Below, piece by piece: positions 24,472-33,273 of a stretch of DNA of 64,000 nt. The position numbers were made by a program, and so were the translations under genes. The stretch lies in NCBI GenBank assembly GCA_963805645.1, contig CAWDVA010000007.1, positions 558,001 to 622,000 of the forward strand, written 5' to 3'. A model generated the notes under the pieces. That model saw only the letters and a program-made list of their open reading frames with translations. It had not been told where the DNA came from and searched no databases. This DNA is from CAVXEH01 sp963805645. GTDB lineage: Bacteria > Chloroflexota > Limnocylindria > QHBO01. Each line of letters begins with the position of its first letter. Position 1 is the first letter of the stretch.

Positions 24472-25599
24472 TCAGTCAAAGAGGGTGCGCAGCCGGTCGA
24501 CGATGCTCGGGCTGCCCTTGGGCAGGACGGCCGGTCCGGTCACCTCGCCGAGCTGGCGGACCAGCTCGCGCTCGCGCCGTGACAGCTTCGAGGGCACGAC
24601 CACGGTGATGATGGCGTGCAGGTCCCCCCGACCCGCGCCGCGCAGCCGGGGGACGCCCTTGCCCTTGAGCCGGATCTCGTGCCCGCTCTGGGTCCCCGCC
24701 GGCAGCTCGACCGCCTCGCTGCCCTCCACGGTCGGGACGGTGAGCGTGTCCCCCAGGGCCGCCTGGGCGAAGGTGACCGGCATCTCGATGAACAGCTCCG
24801 TGCCACGCCGCACCAGCTGTGGATGGTCGCGGACCGAGACGACGACGTACAGGTCACCGGACGGACCGCCGCGCGGCCCCGCCTCTCCCTCCCCCTCGAG
24901 TGCGATCCGCTGTCCGGCGTCGATCCCTGCAGGCACGTTGACCTGCAGGGTGCGCTCCTGGCGGACGCGCCCGTCGCCGCGGCAGGCGTGGCACGGGTTC
25001 GCGATCACCCGCCCCTCGCCGTTGCAGCGAGGACAGGCGACGATGTTCACCATCTGGCCCAGGATCGTCTGGGCGACCCGCCGTCGCTCGCCGGTCCCGT
25101 TGCAGTCAGGGCAGGTCTCAGGCTCCGAGCCGGGCTCGCCGCCGCTGCCGTTGCAGACCGCGCAGCGCACGAGCGTCGGGAAGCGGATCTCCCTGGTCAC
25201 CCCGAAGACCGCCTCCGCGAACTCGATCGTCAGGTCGTAGCGCAGGTCCGCCCCGGCCTGGACGCGGCGGCGCCCGCGAGTCCCGGTCGCCGATCCCCCG
25301 AAGAACGCGTCGAAGATGTCCCCGAACGGCCCGAAGCCGCCGCCGAAGCCATCGAAGCCGCCGGCGCTGGCGCCGTCCACCCCCGCGTGCCCGAACATGT
25401 CGTAGGCCTGGCGCCGCTGGCGATCGGAGAGCACGCGGTATGCCTCGTTGAGCTCCTTGAAGCGCTCCTCCGCGCCCTCGCTGGTGTCGACGTCCGGATG
25501 GTGACGCTGGGCGGCACGGCGGAATGCCCGCTTGATGTCCTCGTCAGAGGCACCCCGCTCGACGCCCAGGACCTCGTAGTAGTCGCGCTTGATCGCCAT
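24472..25599 (-). CDS. dnaJ: Chaperone DnaJ
   Basis: This 375-residue type I Hsp40 has an N-terminal J domain (KRDYYEVLGVERGASDEDI, HPD in RHHPDVDT), a Gly/Phe-rich linker (GGFDGFGGGFGPFGD), the four CxxCxGxG-type zinc motifs (CAVCNGSGG, CPDCNGTGE, CPRCNGEG, CHACRGDG) and the C-terminal substrate domain. It delivers unfolded proteins to DnaK. It is separated from dnaK by 3.9 kb but carries its own CIRCE operator at 25621-25645. TATAAT lies 10 nt before the ATG, so the mRNA would have almost no leader. Confidence 0.97.
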   Translation of the reverse strand: MAIKRDYYEVLGVERGASDEDIKRAFRRAAQRHHPDVDTSEGAEERFKELNEAYRVLSDRQRRQAYDMFGHAGVDGASAGGFDGFGGGFGPFGDIFDAFFGGSATGTRGRRRVQAGADLRYDLTIEFAEAVFGVTREIRFPTLVRCAVCNGSGGEPGSEPETCPDCNGTGERRRVAQTILGQMVNIVACPRCNGEGRVIANPCHACRGDGRVRQERTLQVNVPAGIDAGQRIALEGEGEAGPRGGPSGDLYVVVSVRDHPQLVRRGTELFIEMPVTFAQAALGDTLTVPTVEGSEAVELPAGTQSGHEIRLKGKGVPRLRGAGRGDLHAIITVVVPSKLSRRERELVRQLGEVTGPAVLPKGSPSIVDRLRTLFD

Positions 25600-25609
25600 G
25601 GCGCGCAGG

Positions 25610-25615
25610 ATTATA
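25610..25615 (-). promoter_or_regulatory. dnaJ -10 box
   Basis: A perfect TATAAT on the minus strand, 10 nt before the dnaJ ATG (25599). With transcription starting about 7 nt downstream, the 5' leader would be only a few nucleotides. The CIRCE element lies immediately upstream, covering the -35 region. Confidence 0.75.
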
Positions 25616-25620
25616 CCGAT

Positions 25621-25645
25621 TGGCACTCCGTGATTCAGAGTGCCA
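25621..25645. promoter_or_regulatory. CIRCE operator upstream of dnaJ
   Basis: TGGCACTC (25621-25628), 9-nt spacer, GAGTGCCA (25638-25645), a perfect inverted repeat matching the HrcA-binding CIRCE consensus TTAGCACTC-N9-GAGTGCTAA except at the outer positions. It overlaps the -35 region of dnaJ, so HrcA would repress by occlusion. Confidence 0.9.
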
Positions 25646-25669
25646 GCCCAGGACCGGCCCTGCAGGCGA

Positions 25670-26428
25670 TCAGTCGTGGGTCGGCGGAGTCCCCGGGCCG
25701 GACGCTCGCTCGAGGGGCGGGAACAGCGCCTGGTTATGGCGCGAGTATCGCGCGTAGCTGCGGATGTTGAACGCCGCCTGGGTGGCGATCGCTGCGACGA
25801 AGACCGTCCCTCCGCTGATCACCGGCACGACCGAGTCCATCGACACGTTCCACACCTGCACGACCGCGACCGCGGCCAGGACGGAGGCCACGATGGCGTT
25901 GACGAACCCGATGGTGGCAGGGGTGGTGATGAAGCCGTGAAAGAAGCCGCTGCCGTGCTCCACGATCCCGTACGTGCGCGCAATCCCCTCGTCGTCGTCG
26001 GTCCACCCGGAGGTGAAGTACGGCTCGAGCTCAGGTTCCATCTCGATGTACGCGTGACGCAGGCGGTTCATGCCGGCGACCCAGCGGGCGTCCTCGTTGT
26101 TGATCTCGACCAGGCGAACGAACGTTGCGCCGCCCATCACCAGCACCACCGGCAGGAGCAGCGTGGCGAAGAGCACGAACGCGCCGGAGAAGCTCGTCGC
26201 CTGGGCCACGAGGGCAAGCGCCACGACGGCCCCGGAGAGCACCGTCAGGAACATGCCGGCGCGGCTGAACGACTCGCTCCACGACAGCGAGCGCGTGGCA
26301 AGGAGGGCCCAGTGCTCGGTCGCGAGGATCTGCAGCCGCTGCGAGCGCCGGCTCGCATCTTCCGTGTCGCCCGGCCCCCCGTGGGCCAGGCGATGCGGGT
26401 CGAAGGGTGCCCCCGGCATGCGCTGCAT
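25670..26428 (-). CDS. Conserved membrane protein of unknown function
   Basis: This 252-residue protein has four predicted membrane segments in two pairs, at about residues 58-80, 82-102, 170-190 and 202-222. A central soluble region of about 65 residues is rich in Asp, Glu and aromatic residues (MEPELEPYFTSGWTDDDEG). The N-terminal 50 residues are hydrophilic and basic. I do not recognise the family. ATG 26428 has a clear AGGAGG ribosome site (26438-26443). It is divergent from the ycaQ-like gene and ends 24 bp from the CIRCE element. Confidence 0.75.
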   Translation of the reverse strand: MQRMPGAPFDPHRLAHGGPGDTEDASRRSQRLQILATEHWALLATRSLSWSESFSRAGMFLTVLSGAVVALALVAQATSFSGAFVLFATLLLPVVLVMGGATFVRLVEINNEDARWVAGMNRLRHAYIEMEPELEPYFTSGWTDDDEGIARTYGIVEHGSGFFHGFITTPATIGFVNAIVASVLAAVAVVQVWNVSMDSVVPVISGGTVFVAAIATQAAFNIRSYARYSRHNQALFPPLERASGPGTPPTHD

Positions 26429-26523
26429 CGCTCGGTTCCTCCTGCGTCGCGCGGCGCCCCACGCTTCACGCGGTGCCGTTCGGCGCCGCGGTGGCTGAGT
26501 CTGACGGGCGACACCCGGTTCCT

Positions 26524-26554
26524 GTCAAGGGTTGACCTCCCGCTCGGCTACGAT
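26524..26554 (+). promoter_or_regulatory. Small palindrome and -10 box before the ycaQ-like gene
   Basis: GTCAA-GGG-TTGAC (26524-26536) is followed by TACGAT (26549-26554), 8 nt before the ATG at 26563. TTGACC inside the palindrome is too close (11 bp) to serve as the -35 for this box; the palindrome may be an operator. Confidence 0.4.
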
Positions 26555-26562
26555 CGCGGCGC

Positions 26563-27831
26563 ATGCCGACCGAGCACCTCTCCGCCGATCACGCGCGCCG
26601 CTTCCTGGTGCGCCGCCATCTCCTCGATCCCCCGCGCGCGCTCCCCGCAGAGGCCGCCTCGGTACTGCGGGTGGTCGATCGCCTGGGGCTCCTGCAGTTC
26701 GACCCGCTGGAGGTCCCGGGGGCCCGCAGCCACGACCTGACCCTCCACGCGCGGATCGCCGGCTATCGGCGTGCGTGGTGCGATCGCTGGCTGTACGGCC
26801 CGCCCCGCGGCGATCCGACCGACCGGCGGCTCATCGAGCTCTACAACAAGAGCCTCAACATCCTGCCCCTCGCCGAGCTGCCGCACTACGCGATCACCTG
26901 GGACCACTCGCACGACGAGTATCGCGACGGAATCCTGCGCGAGGAATCCGCGGTGGCCGAGGCCATCGTGGAGCGCATCCGATCGGACGGGCCGCTCTCC
27001 ACGGCCGCGTTCCGGGAGCACAGCCACGCAATCGACTGGTGGTGGGCCCCGACGTCGGCCGCCCGTGCCGTGGCCGAGGCGCTCTTCGTCACCGGGCGGC
27101 TGGGGATCGCACGGCGCGACGGCAGCCGTCGCTACTACGACCTCATCGAGCGACTGGTGCCCGCCCACCTCCTGGACCGCCGCGAGTCGCCCGACGACGC
27201 GGCACGCCATCGGCTCCTGAGCCGGTACCGCGCGGTGGGGCTGCTCGGAAGCGCACCAGCCGGGGAGATCGCGGTGGGCACCGGCTACGCGGCCGATCGG
27301 GCCCGTCATCGCGCGGCGCTCGTCGAGTCCGGCACGCTGGTCGAGGTGCGCGTGGACGGGCTGCGCGACCCGCGCTACGTCCTCGCCGATGAGCTGCCCA
27401 TCGTGCGCGCGACCGCCGAGCCGGACCGGGACGCGATGGCGCCGCCATCGGTCACCTTCCTTGCCCCGCTCGATCCCATCGTCTGGGACCGCCGTCTCCT
27501 CCGGGACCTGTTCGGCTTCGAGTACCGCTGGGAGATCTACGTGCCCGAGGCCAGGCGGCGACATGGCTACTACGTGCTGCCGGTCCTGTTCGGCGACCGG
27601 ATCGTGGGCCGCATCGAGCCGCGGCTGGAGCGGGCGACCCGGACCCTGCGCATCGCCGGCGTCTGGTTCGAGGACGGCTTCGCGCCGATGGAGGCCGCCG
27701 GCTTCGTGCCGGCACTCGAAGCGTGCCTGGCCGCCTATGCGACGTTCGTGGGCGCGCGACGGGTCACGTGGCCGCGCACCCGGCCCGGGCGCGACCTGGC
27801 CGGCGCCCTACGGCGACGGAGCGGCCGGTAG
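26563..27831 (+). CDS. AlkX/YcaQ-type winged-helix DNA glycosylase
   Basis: This 422-residue protein of the HTH_42 (YcaQ/AlkZ) family begins SADHARRFLVRRHLL. The catalytic-loop motif reads LLQFDPLEVPGARSHDLTL; the QFD triplet is the Q-phi-D form found in E. coli YcaQ (AlkX) rather than the QxQ of AlkZ. The C-terminal FLAPLDPIVWDRRLL...LFGFEYRWEIYVP and YYVLPVLFGDRIVGRIEPR match the family. These glycosylases unhook interstrand cross-links and nitrogen-mustard adducts. It is preceded by a -10 box 8 nt before the ATG. Its 3' end overlaps the convergent lipoprotein gene by 24 bp. Confidence 0.88.
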   Translation: MPTEHLSADHARRFLVRRHLLDPPRALPAEAASVLRVVDRLGLLQFDPLEVPGARSHDLTLHARIAGYRRAWCDRWLYGPPRGDPTDRRLIELYNKSLNILPLAELPHYAITWDHSHDEYRDGILREESAVAEAIVERIRSDGPLSTAAFREHSHAIDWWWAPTSAARAVAEALFVTGRLGIARRDGSRRYYDLIERLVPAHLLDRRESPDDAARHRLLSRYRAVGLLGSAPAGEIAVGTGYAADRARHRAALVESGTLVEVRVDGLRDPRYVLADELPIVRATAEPDRDAMAPPSVTFLAPLDPIVWDRRLLRDLFGFEYRWEIYVPEARRRHGYYVLPVLFGDRIVGRIEPRLERATRTLRIAGVWFEDGFAPMEAAGFVPALEACLAAYATFVGARRVTWPRTRPGRDLAGALRRRSGR

Positions 27832-28425
27832 CGACAGGGTCACGACTCCGTCGCGGGTCTCCGCCCAGCTCCCGGAGAGGATGCCGGGCACCGGACCCTC
27901 GTCGAACCTGAGCGTGAACGTCCCGCCGCCCTGCTCCTCGCAGACCGGCGGCGAGCTGCCGTTGATGGAGCTCACGTAGACGACGACCCGCTTGGTCGCC
28001 ACCAGGGTGCCGGTCCCCCAGCCGGGGAACGTGACGTCGCTGGTGACCGTCGGGTCGGCGACCGTGAACACCTTGGTGTACGTGGTTCCGCCGCAGGTGA
28101 TGCTGGCCACCGGAACCCGGCTCTCGATCCAGGTCGCCGTGTACGTGCCGGTCAGGCCATCGGCCACCAGGGATCCGGAGATGTGCCCCTGCAGCCCGCC
28201 CGCGACGGTGCTGAGGAGGGGCAGGTCCTTGGGGCGCTCGTCGGTGAAGGTGGTCGGGAACCCGGAGGGAACGGCGCTGAGGGCCATGGGGGTCGGAACC
28301 GGCGTGACGGCGACCGGGGTGGCTGACGGCGTCGGCGTGGCGCTCGCGCTCGGCGATCCGCACGCAGCCAGGACCAGGATCAGGACCCCGGCCGGCAAGG
28401 GCAGCAGGCGACGTCGCGGAATCAT
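27808..28425 (-). CDS. Hypothetical lipoprotein
   Basis: This 205-residue secreted protein has a lipoprotein signal: basic MIPRRR, hydrophobic core, and lipobox VLAAC with the acylated Cys at residue 22. A Ser/Thr/Pro-rich linker (residues 23-50) follows, then a beta-rich domain with two cysteines (TCGG, VCEE) that could form a disulphide. I do not recognise the domain. A GTGAGG ribosome site precedes ATG 28425, and TAGAAT lies about 30 nt upstream. Convergent overlap of 24 bp with the ycaQ-like gene. Confidence 0.72.
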   Translation of the reverse strand: MIPRRRLLPLPAGVLILVLAACGSPSASATPTPSATPVAVTPVPTPMALSAVPSGFPTTFTDERPKDLPLLSTVAGGLQGHISGSLVADGLTGTYTATWIESRVPVASITCGGTTYTKVFTVADPTVTSDVTFPGWGTGTLVATKRVVVYVSSINGSSPPVCEEQGGGTFTLRFDEGPVPGILSGSWAETRDGVVTLSLPAAPSP

Positions 28426-28516
28426 GGACCTCACGGCGGTGCGGGCAGTGCGGGGGATTCTAGCCGGGAGCGGCGCGGACTCCAATGGCCCCGAAGTCCC
28501 GGGCCGGTGGGGTCCG

Positions 28517-29305
28517 CTAGTCCGCGAAGTCCACGATCAGGGGGGCGTGGTCGGAGGGGATTCCCGGGTAGGTGGATGGCTTGCGGGCGTCGCGATCGCG
28601 CTCTGCAGCGACGGCACGGGCGACGAGCGGCTCGGTGACGTAGACGTGGTCGATCCGCATCCCCAGGTTCTTGTGGAAGTTCCCGCCTCGGTAGTCCCAC
28701 CAGGTGTAGAAGCCGGCTTCAGGGTGGAACCTCCGCACGACGTCCACCAGCCCCCAGTCGCGCAGCCGCTTCACGGCATCGCGCTCCGGCGGCGAGACGT
28801 GGGTCGCGCCGTGGACCGCGTCCGGGTCGTAGACGTCATCGTCGCCCGGGGCGACGTTGTAGTCGCCGCACACGGCGAGCGGCGAGCCCGGGTCGCAGGC
28901 GGCCTCGAGCCAGCCGTGGAGCCGGTCCAGCCACTCCAGCTTCTGCTCGTAGAACTCCGACCCCACCACCCGACCATTGGGGACGTAGATGCTCGCCACG
29001 CGAACGCCGCCGCAGGTCGCGGCCAGGAACCGGCCGCCGTCATCGGCCCAACCGTCGTCGCTCGGAAGGCCCGTGGCGATCTCCGCGAGGCCCACCCGCG
29101 ACGCGATCGCGACCCCGTTCCACTGGCCGAGCCCGTGATGGGCGACCTCGTAGCCCAGGGCCGAGAAGTCCAGGAGCGGGACGGCCGCGTCGGCAAGCTT
29201 CGTCTCCTGCATGCACAGGACGTCGGGCTGCGTCGCCGCAGTCCAGGCCAGGACCCGATCGAGCCGCGCCTTGAGCGAGTTGACGTTCCAGGTGGCGAGC
29301 CGCAT
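28517..29305 (-). CDS. xth: Exodeoxyribonuclease III / AP endonuclease
   Basis: This 262-residue enzyme of the EEP superfamily begins MRLATWNVNSLKARLDRVL with the metal-binding MQETKLADA, has GVAIASRVGLAEIATG, CGDYNVAPGDDDVYDP with the catalytic Asp/Asn, and the closing GMRIDHVYVTEPL and PSDHAPLIVDF. It cleaves at abasic sites and trims 3' ends in base-excision repair, which fits the glycosylase gene nearby. Preceded by TAGACT 10 nt before the ATG. Confidence 0.94.
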   Translation of the reverse strand: MRLATWNVNSLKARLDRVLAWTAATQPDVLCMQETKLADAAVPLLDFSALGYEVAHHGLGQWNGVAIASRVGLAEIATGLPSDDGWADDGGRFLAATCGGVRVASIYVPNGRVVGSEFYEQKLEWLDRLHGWLEAACDPGSPLAVCGDYNVAPGDDDVYDPDAVHGATHVSPPERDAVKRLRDWGLVDVVRRFHPEAGFYTWWDYRGGNFHKNLGMRIDHVYVTEPLVARAVAAERDRDARKPSTYPGIPSDHAPLIVDFAD

Positions 29306-29321
29306 GGCGCCGTCGAGTCTA
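29306..29321 (-). promoter_or_regulatory. Leaderless-type promoter of xth
   Basis: TAGACT (29316-29321, minus strand), 10 nt, ATG at 29305. The rest of the gap up to the dnaK stop (29322-29475) shows no gene; it may hold the dnaK terminator, but no strong hairpin with a T-tract is visible. Confidence 0.45.
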
Positions 29322-29475
29322 GCGGGCGTGGCACCGGTCCAGGGCATCCGGTTGCGCCTCCGCGCATCCGGATGTTCCTCAGGCCAGGCGGACCGGGCGC
29401 GGCGACCACGGACCAGCGACAGGGGCCATCGGCCCGACGTGTGCCCGCCACCGTGACCTATCGTCGCAGGAGGCG

Positions 29476-31410
29476 CTAGACCTCCTTGTACTCGCCTTCG
29501 ATCGTCTCGCCCTCGTCGTCGGCCGCCGGCTCGCCGGTGCCACCATCGGTGCCCGCGTCACCGGACCCGTCGCCATCGGTGCCGTCACCCGATTCGCCCG
29601 AGGCCTCGTAGGCCTTGGTCCCGACCCGCTGCAGCACCTCGGCGAGCTGCTGCTTGGTGGAGTCGATGACGCCGGCATCGGTGCCGTTGAGCGCCTCGCG
29701 CACCGCGGCCGCCCGGGACTCGACCTCCGTCTTGTCCTCCTCGGCCATCTTGTCGCCAAGGTCCTTCAGCAGCCGCTCGGCCTGGAAGGTGAGGGCGTCC
29801 GCCTCGTTGCGGGACTCCGCCTCGCGACGACGGTTGGCGTCTTCGTCGGCGTGCTCCGCCGCCTCGCGGACCATGCGGTCCACGTCGTCCTTGCTGAGCA
29901 TGGACGAGGCGGTGATCGTGACCTTCTGCTCCTTGTTCGTCGCCTTGTCCTTGGCGGTGACGTTCAGGATCCCGTTGGCGTCGATGTCGAAGGTGACCTC
30001 GATCTGCGGCACCCCACGGGGGGCCGGTGGAATCCCATCGAGGCGGAAGGTCGCCAGCTTCTTGTTGTCGCCCGCCATCTCGCGCTCGCCCTGCAGGACC
30101 ACGATGTCCACGCTGGGCTGGTTGTCGGACGCGGTCGAGAAGATCTGGGTGTGCGACGTGGGGATGGTCGTGTTTCGGTTGATCATCTTCGTCGCGACGC
30201 CGCCGAGCGTCTCGATGCCCAGCGACAGCGGCGTCACGTCGAGGAGCAGGACGTCCTTGACCTCGCCGCCCAGGACGCCGGCCTGGATGGCGGCACCCAC
30301 GGCGACCACCTCGTCGGGGTTGACGCCCTTGTGCGGCTCCTTGCCGTCGAACATGCGCTTGACGTCTTCGACGACCGCCGGCATGCGGGTCATCCCGCCG
30401 ACCAGGATCACCTCGTCGATCTGTCCCGGCTTGAGGTTCGCGTCAGCGAGCGCCTTGCGGACCGGCTCCTCCGTCTTGCGGATGAGGTCGGCCACCAGGT
30501 CCTCGAGCTTGGCCCGGGTCAGGTTCATGACCAGGTGCTTGGGGCCCGAGGCGTCCGCGGAGATGAACGGCAGGTTGATCTCCGTCGACGTGGTGCTGGA
30601 CAGCTCGATCTTCGCCTTCTCGGCGGCCTCCTTGAGGCGCTGGAGGGCGATGCGGTCCTTGGACAGGTCGATCCCCTGGTCCTTGCGGAACTCCTCGGTG
30701 AGCCACTCGATGACGCGCTGGTCGAAGTCGTCGCCGCCCAGGTGGGTGTCGCCGTTGGTGCTGCGCACCTCGAAGACGCCCTCGGACAGCTCGAGGATGC
30801 TGATGTCGAACGTGCCGCCGCCCAGGTCGTAGACGGCGATCTTCTCGTCGCGGGTCTTGTCCAGGCCGTAGGCGAGCGCCGATGCGGTGGGCTCGTTCAC
30901 GATGCGCTTGACGTCGAGGCCGGCGATGCGTCCCGCGTCCTTCGTGGCCTGGCGCTGGGTGTCGTCGAAGTAGGCCGGCACGGTGATGACCGCCTCGGTG
31001 ACCTTCTCCCCCAGGAACGCCTCGGCATCGGCCTTCAGCTTCTGCAGGATCATGGCGCTGATCTCGGGCGGGGTGAAGGTCTTGCCGTTGGCCAGCTTGA
31101 CGCTCATGCCGTCCGACTTCGGATCCTTGTCCACCTCGTACGGAACGAGCTCCTTGCTGCGCTGGACCTCGGGATCCTCCCAGCGGCGGCCCATGAACCG
31201 CTTGATGGAGAAGATCGTGTTCTCCGGGTTCGTGATCGCCTGGCGCTTGGCGACCTGCCCGACGAGTCGCTCGCCGGACTTGGCGAAGGCCACGACCGAT
31301 GGCGTGATCCGCCCGCCCTCCGCGTTGGTGATGACCTGCGGCTCGCCGCCTTCCATGACGGCCACCACGGAGTTCGTGGTGCCCAGGTCGATGCCGATGA
31401 TCTTGCCCAT
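29476..31410 (-). CDS. dnaK: Chaperone DnaK (Hsp70)
   Basis: This 644-residue Hsp70 begins GKIIGIDLGTTNSVVAVMEGG, has the ATPase signatures IAVYDLGGGTFDISIL and VILVGGMTRMPAVVEDVK, the substrate-binding domain DVTPLSLGIETLGG, and an acidic/Gly-rich tail of about 40 residues rich in Asp, Gly and Thr before EGEYKEV. It folds and protects proteins with DnaJ and GrpE. It lies 30 bp after grpE in an hrcA-grpE-dnaK operon under CIRCE control (33203-33229). Confidence 0.98.
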   Translation of the reverse strand: MGKIIGIDLGTTNSVVAVMEGGEPQVITNAEGGRITPSVVAFAKSGERLVGQVAKRQAITNPENTIFSIKRFMGRRWEDPEVQRSKELVPYEVDKDPKSDGMSVKLANGKTFTPPEISAMILQKLKADAEAFLGEKVTEAVITVPAYFDDTQRQATKDAGRIAGLDVKRIVNEPTASALAYGLDKTRDEKIAVYDLGGGTFDISILELSEGVFEVRSTNGDTHLGGDDFDQRVIEWLTEEFRKDQGIDLSKDRIALQRLKEAAEKAKIELSSTTSTEINLPFISADASGPKHLVMNLTRAKLEDLVADLIRKTEEPVRKALADANLKPGQIDEVILVGGMTRMPAVVEDVKRMFDGKEPHKGVNPDEVVAVGAAIQAGVLGGEVKDVLLLDVTPLSLGIETLGGVATKMINRNTTIPTSHTQIFSTASDNQPSVDIVVLQGEREMAGDNKKLATFRLDGIPPAPRGVPQIEVTFDIDANGILNVTAKDKATNKEQKVTITASSMLSKDDVDRMVREAAEHADEDANRRREAESRNEADALTFQAERLLKDLGDKMAEEDKTEVESRAAAVREALNGTDAGVIDSTKQQLAEVLQRVGTKAYEASGESGDGTDGDGSGDAGTDGGTGEPAADDEGETIEGEYKEV

Positions 31411-31440
31411 GCCTTCCTCTTCCTCGACCGCGTGCTCGGG

Positions 31441-32073
31441 TCAGCTGTTCTTCGGGTTGTTGGCGACGCGCACGAGCGCCGGGCGCAGGACCCGGTCGTG
31501 CAGGCGGTAGCCCCGCTGCACCTCGCCGATCACCACGTTGTCGGGGTGCTCGGTCGTCGGCTCGTGCACGACCGCGTCATGCAGGTTGGGGTCGAACGGC
31601 TCTCCGACCGCCTCGATCGGGGACACGCCCTCGGCTTCGAGGAGCAATCGCAGCTTCCGTTCGACGAGCTGGACCCCTTCGATCCAGCTCTCGTGCACCT
31701 CCGGGGGCACGTTCGCGAGCGCTCGATCGAAGTCGTCGAGCACCGCCAGGAGCTTGGTGATGAGGACGGCATTGGCGAGCTGGGTCACGGCGACCCGCTC
31801 CTCCTCCGTCCTGCGGCGGTAGTTGGCCAGGTCGGCGGTGGCACGCTGCCCCGTGCGGAGGTGCTCGTCCGCCATGGCCCGCGCCGCCTCCAGGTCCCGC
31901 TCGAGCGCCTCGACGCGCTCCACGAGCTCGGTGCGGGAGGGGACGTGGACGGCTTCGGCGCGCTCCTCTGCGCGCGTCCGTGCCCGGTGCCCGTGCCCGT
32001 CGCCGGTGGCCTCGCCGCGCGGGTCCGCGGCCGGGTCGTCGCCGGGGTGGCCGTTCATGGGTCTGTCAGTCAT
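31441..32073 (-). CDS. grpE: Nucleotide exchange factor GrpE
   Basis: This 210-residue protein has a disordered acidic N-terminus, a long helical coiled coil at about residues 50-110, and the GrpE core with LANYRRRTEEER, VLDDFDRALANVP, WIEGVQLVERKL and the C-terminal beta segment (FDPNLHDAVVHEP, GYRLHDRVLRPALVRV). It releases ADP from DnaK. ATG 32073 overlaps the hrcA stop by 8 bp; an internal ATG at 32058 is possible. Confidence 0.95.
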   Translation of the reverse strand: MTDRPMNGHPGDDPAADPRGEATGDGHGHRARTRAEERAEAVHVPSRTELVERVEALERDLEAARAMADEHLRTGQRATADLANYRRRTEEERVAVTQLANAVLITKLLAVLDDFDRALANVPPEVHESWIEGVQLVERKLRLLLEAEGVSPIEAVGEPFDPNLHDAVVHEPTTEHPDNVVIGEVQRGYRLHDRVLRPALVRVANNPKNS

Positions 32074-33139
32074 GCGTCTCGCCATATTCGCTGTTGATCA
32101 GCTCGTTCATGAGGGTTGCCAGGTAGCGCACCGTCGGGATGGCGCGTGGATAGGGCATGCGGGTGGGACCCAGCACGCCCAGCAGGCCCAGCGCCCGGTC
32201 CGGGGCGCCGTACGGCGCGAAGACCAGGCTTACGTCCTGCATGGCGTCATTGGGGTTCTCGTGGCCGATGATCACGTGGACGCCGCCGTGGCGGGTGATG
32301 ACCGGGACGAGCTGGTCCAGGAAGTCCGTCCGCTGCAGGACCTCGAGGATCGCGCGGATCCGGGTTCCCTCCGAGAACTCCGGCTGCTCGAGCACGTTGA
32401 CGATGCCATCGGTGAAGACGTCCTCCACCACCACGCTGTCCGACTCATCGAGGAGCTGCGCCACCGTCTCGGACACGCGCGCCTCCAGCGGACCCAGGTG
32501 CGCCGCCCGGCGGCGGATCTGCGGGGCCGACAGGCCGGGCAGCTCGGCGTTGAGCCTTGCGGCGGTGGCATCGAGCTCCGCCTGGCCGACGGCGGCGCCG
32601 GCCAGCTCGCGATCGAGCGCCGGGCGGTTGAGGCGCCGCTGGGTCACGTTGCCGTCGGCGTGGACCAGCACGGCAAGACGGGTGCCGTCGTCGAGCTCGG
32701 CGAGCTGCAGGTGCCCGAACCGCGCCCGGCGCGCCCGCGCCGGGGTGACGACCGAGGCGCTCCGCGTGCTGGTGGCCAGGATCGAGGCCGCCAGGCGCAG
32801 CCACTCGTTGCTGGTCAGCTCCACCTGGCTGAACTGGTGACGGATCATGAGCCGATCCGCGCGATCCAGCTCCGCCTCCCGCATGAGGGTCTCGACGTAG
32901 AACCGATAGCCCAGGTCTGACGGGACCCGGCCGGCGCTCGTGTGCGGATGGCTGAGCAGGCCCAGGGCCTCCAGCTCCGCCATGGTGCTGCGGATGGTGG
33001 CCGAGCTGACCGCCATTCCCCAGCGCGAGACCAGCGACTTGGACCCGACCGGCGTGGCACTGATCACGTAGTCCTCGACCACGGCGCGCAGCACGGTCCG
33101 CTGGCGCTCGGACAGGTCAACCCCGGTCCGCGGCGCCAT
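32066..33139 (-). CDS. hrcA: Heat-inducible transcription repressor HrcA
   Basis: This 357-residue repressor has the winged helix at the N-terminus (LSERQRTVLRAVVEDYV, PVGSKSLVSRWGMAVSSATIRSTMAELEALG) and the GAF-like inserted dimerisation domain with VLVHADGNVTQR and, near the end, VIIGHENPNDAM and LGVLGPTRMPYPRAIPTVRYLA. It binds CIRCE operators, two of which are visible (25621-25645; 33203-33229). I prefer ATG 33139, which has AGGAGG upstream and gives normal length; ATGs at 33169/33166 would add ten residues. Confidence 0.95.
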   Translation of the reverse strand: MAPRTGVDLSERQRTVLRAVVEDYVISATPVGSKSLVSRWGMAVSSATIRSTMAELEALGLLSHPHTSAGRVPSDLGYRFYVETLMREAELDRADRLMIRHQFSQVELTSNEWLRLAASILATSTRSASVVTPARARRARFGHLQLAELDDGTRLAVLVHADGNVTQRRLNRPALDRELAGAAVGQAELDATAARLNAELPGLSAPQIRRRAAHLGPLEARVSETVAQLLDESDSVVVEDVFTDGIVNVLEQPEFSEGTRIRAILEVLQRTDFLDQLVPVITRHGGVHVIIGHENPNDAMQDVSLVFAPYGAPDRALGLLGVLGPTRMPYPRAIPTVRYLATLMNELINSEYGETHD

Positions 33140-33202
33140 CCCGCCTCCTGGCTCCTGGCCACTCATCATCGCGTGCTTCGTCCGGACCTCCCACCGCGTG
33201 GA

Positions 33203-33229
33203 TTAGCACTCTCCATGCGAGAGTGCCAA
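33203..33229. promoter_or_regulatory. CIRCE operator upstream of hrcA-grpE-dnaK
   Basis: TTAGCACTC (33203-33211), 9-nt spacer, GAGTGCCAA (33221-33229). One position differs from the consensus CIRCE. It lies in the leader between the promoter (TTGACA 33268-33273; TACCAT 33244-33249, minus strand) and the hrcA start. Confidence 0.93.
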
Positions 33230-33243
33230 CGGCGTCGGGCCCT

Positions 33244-33273
33244 ATGGTACCGAGCCTCCCGGACCGATGTCAA
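33244..33273 (-). promoter_or_regulatory. Promoter of hrcA-grpE-dnaK
   Basis: Perfect -35 TTGACA (33268-33273, minus strand), 18-bp spacer, weak -10 TACCAT (33244-33249). The -35 overlaps the stop codon of hemW. This housekeeping promoter has a leader of about 95 nt containing CIRCE, unlike the leaderless pattern elsewhere. Confidence 0.6.
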
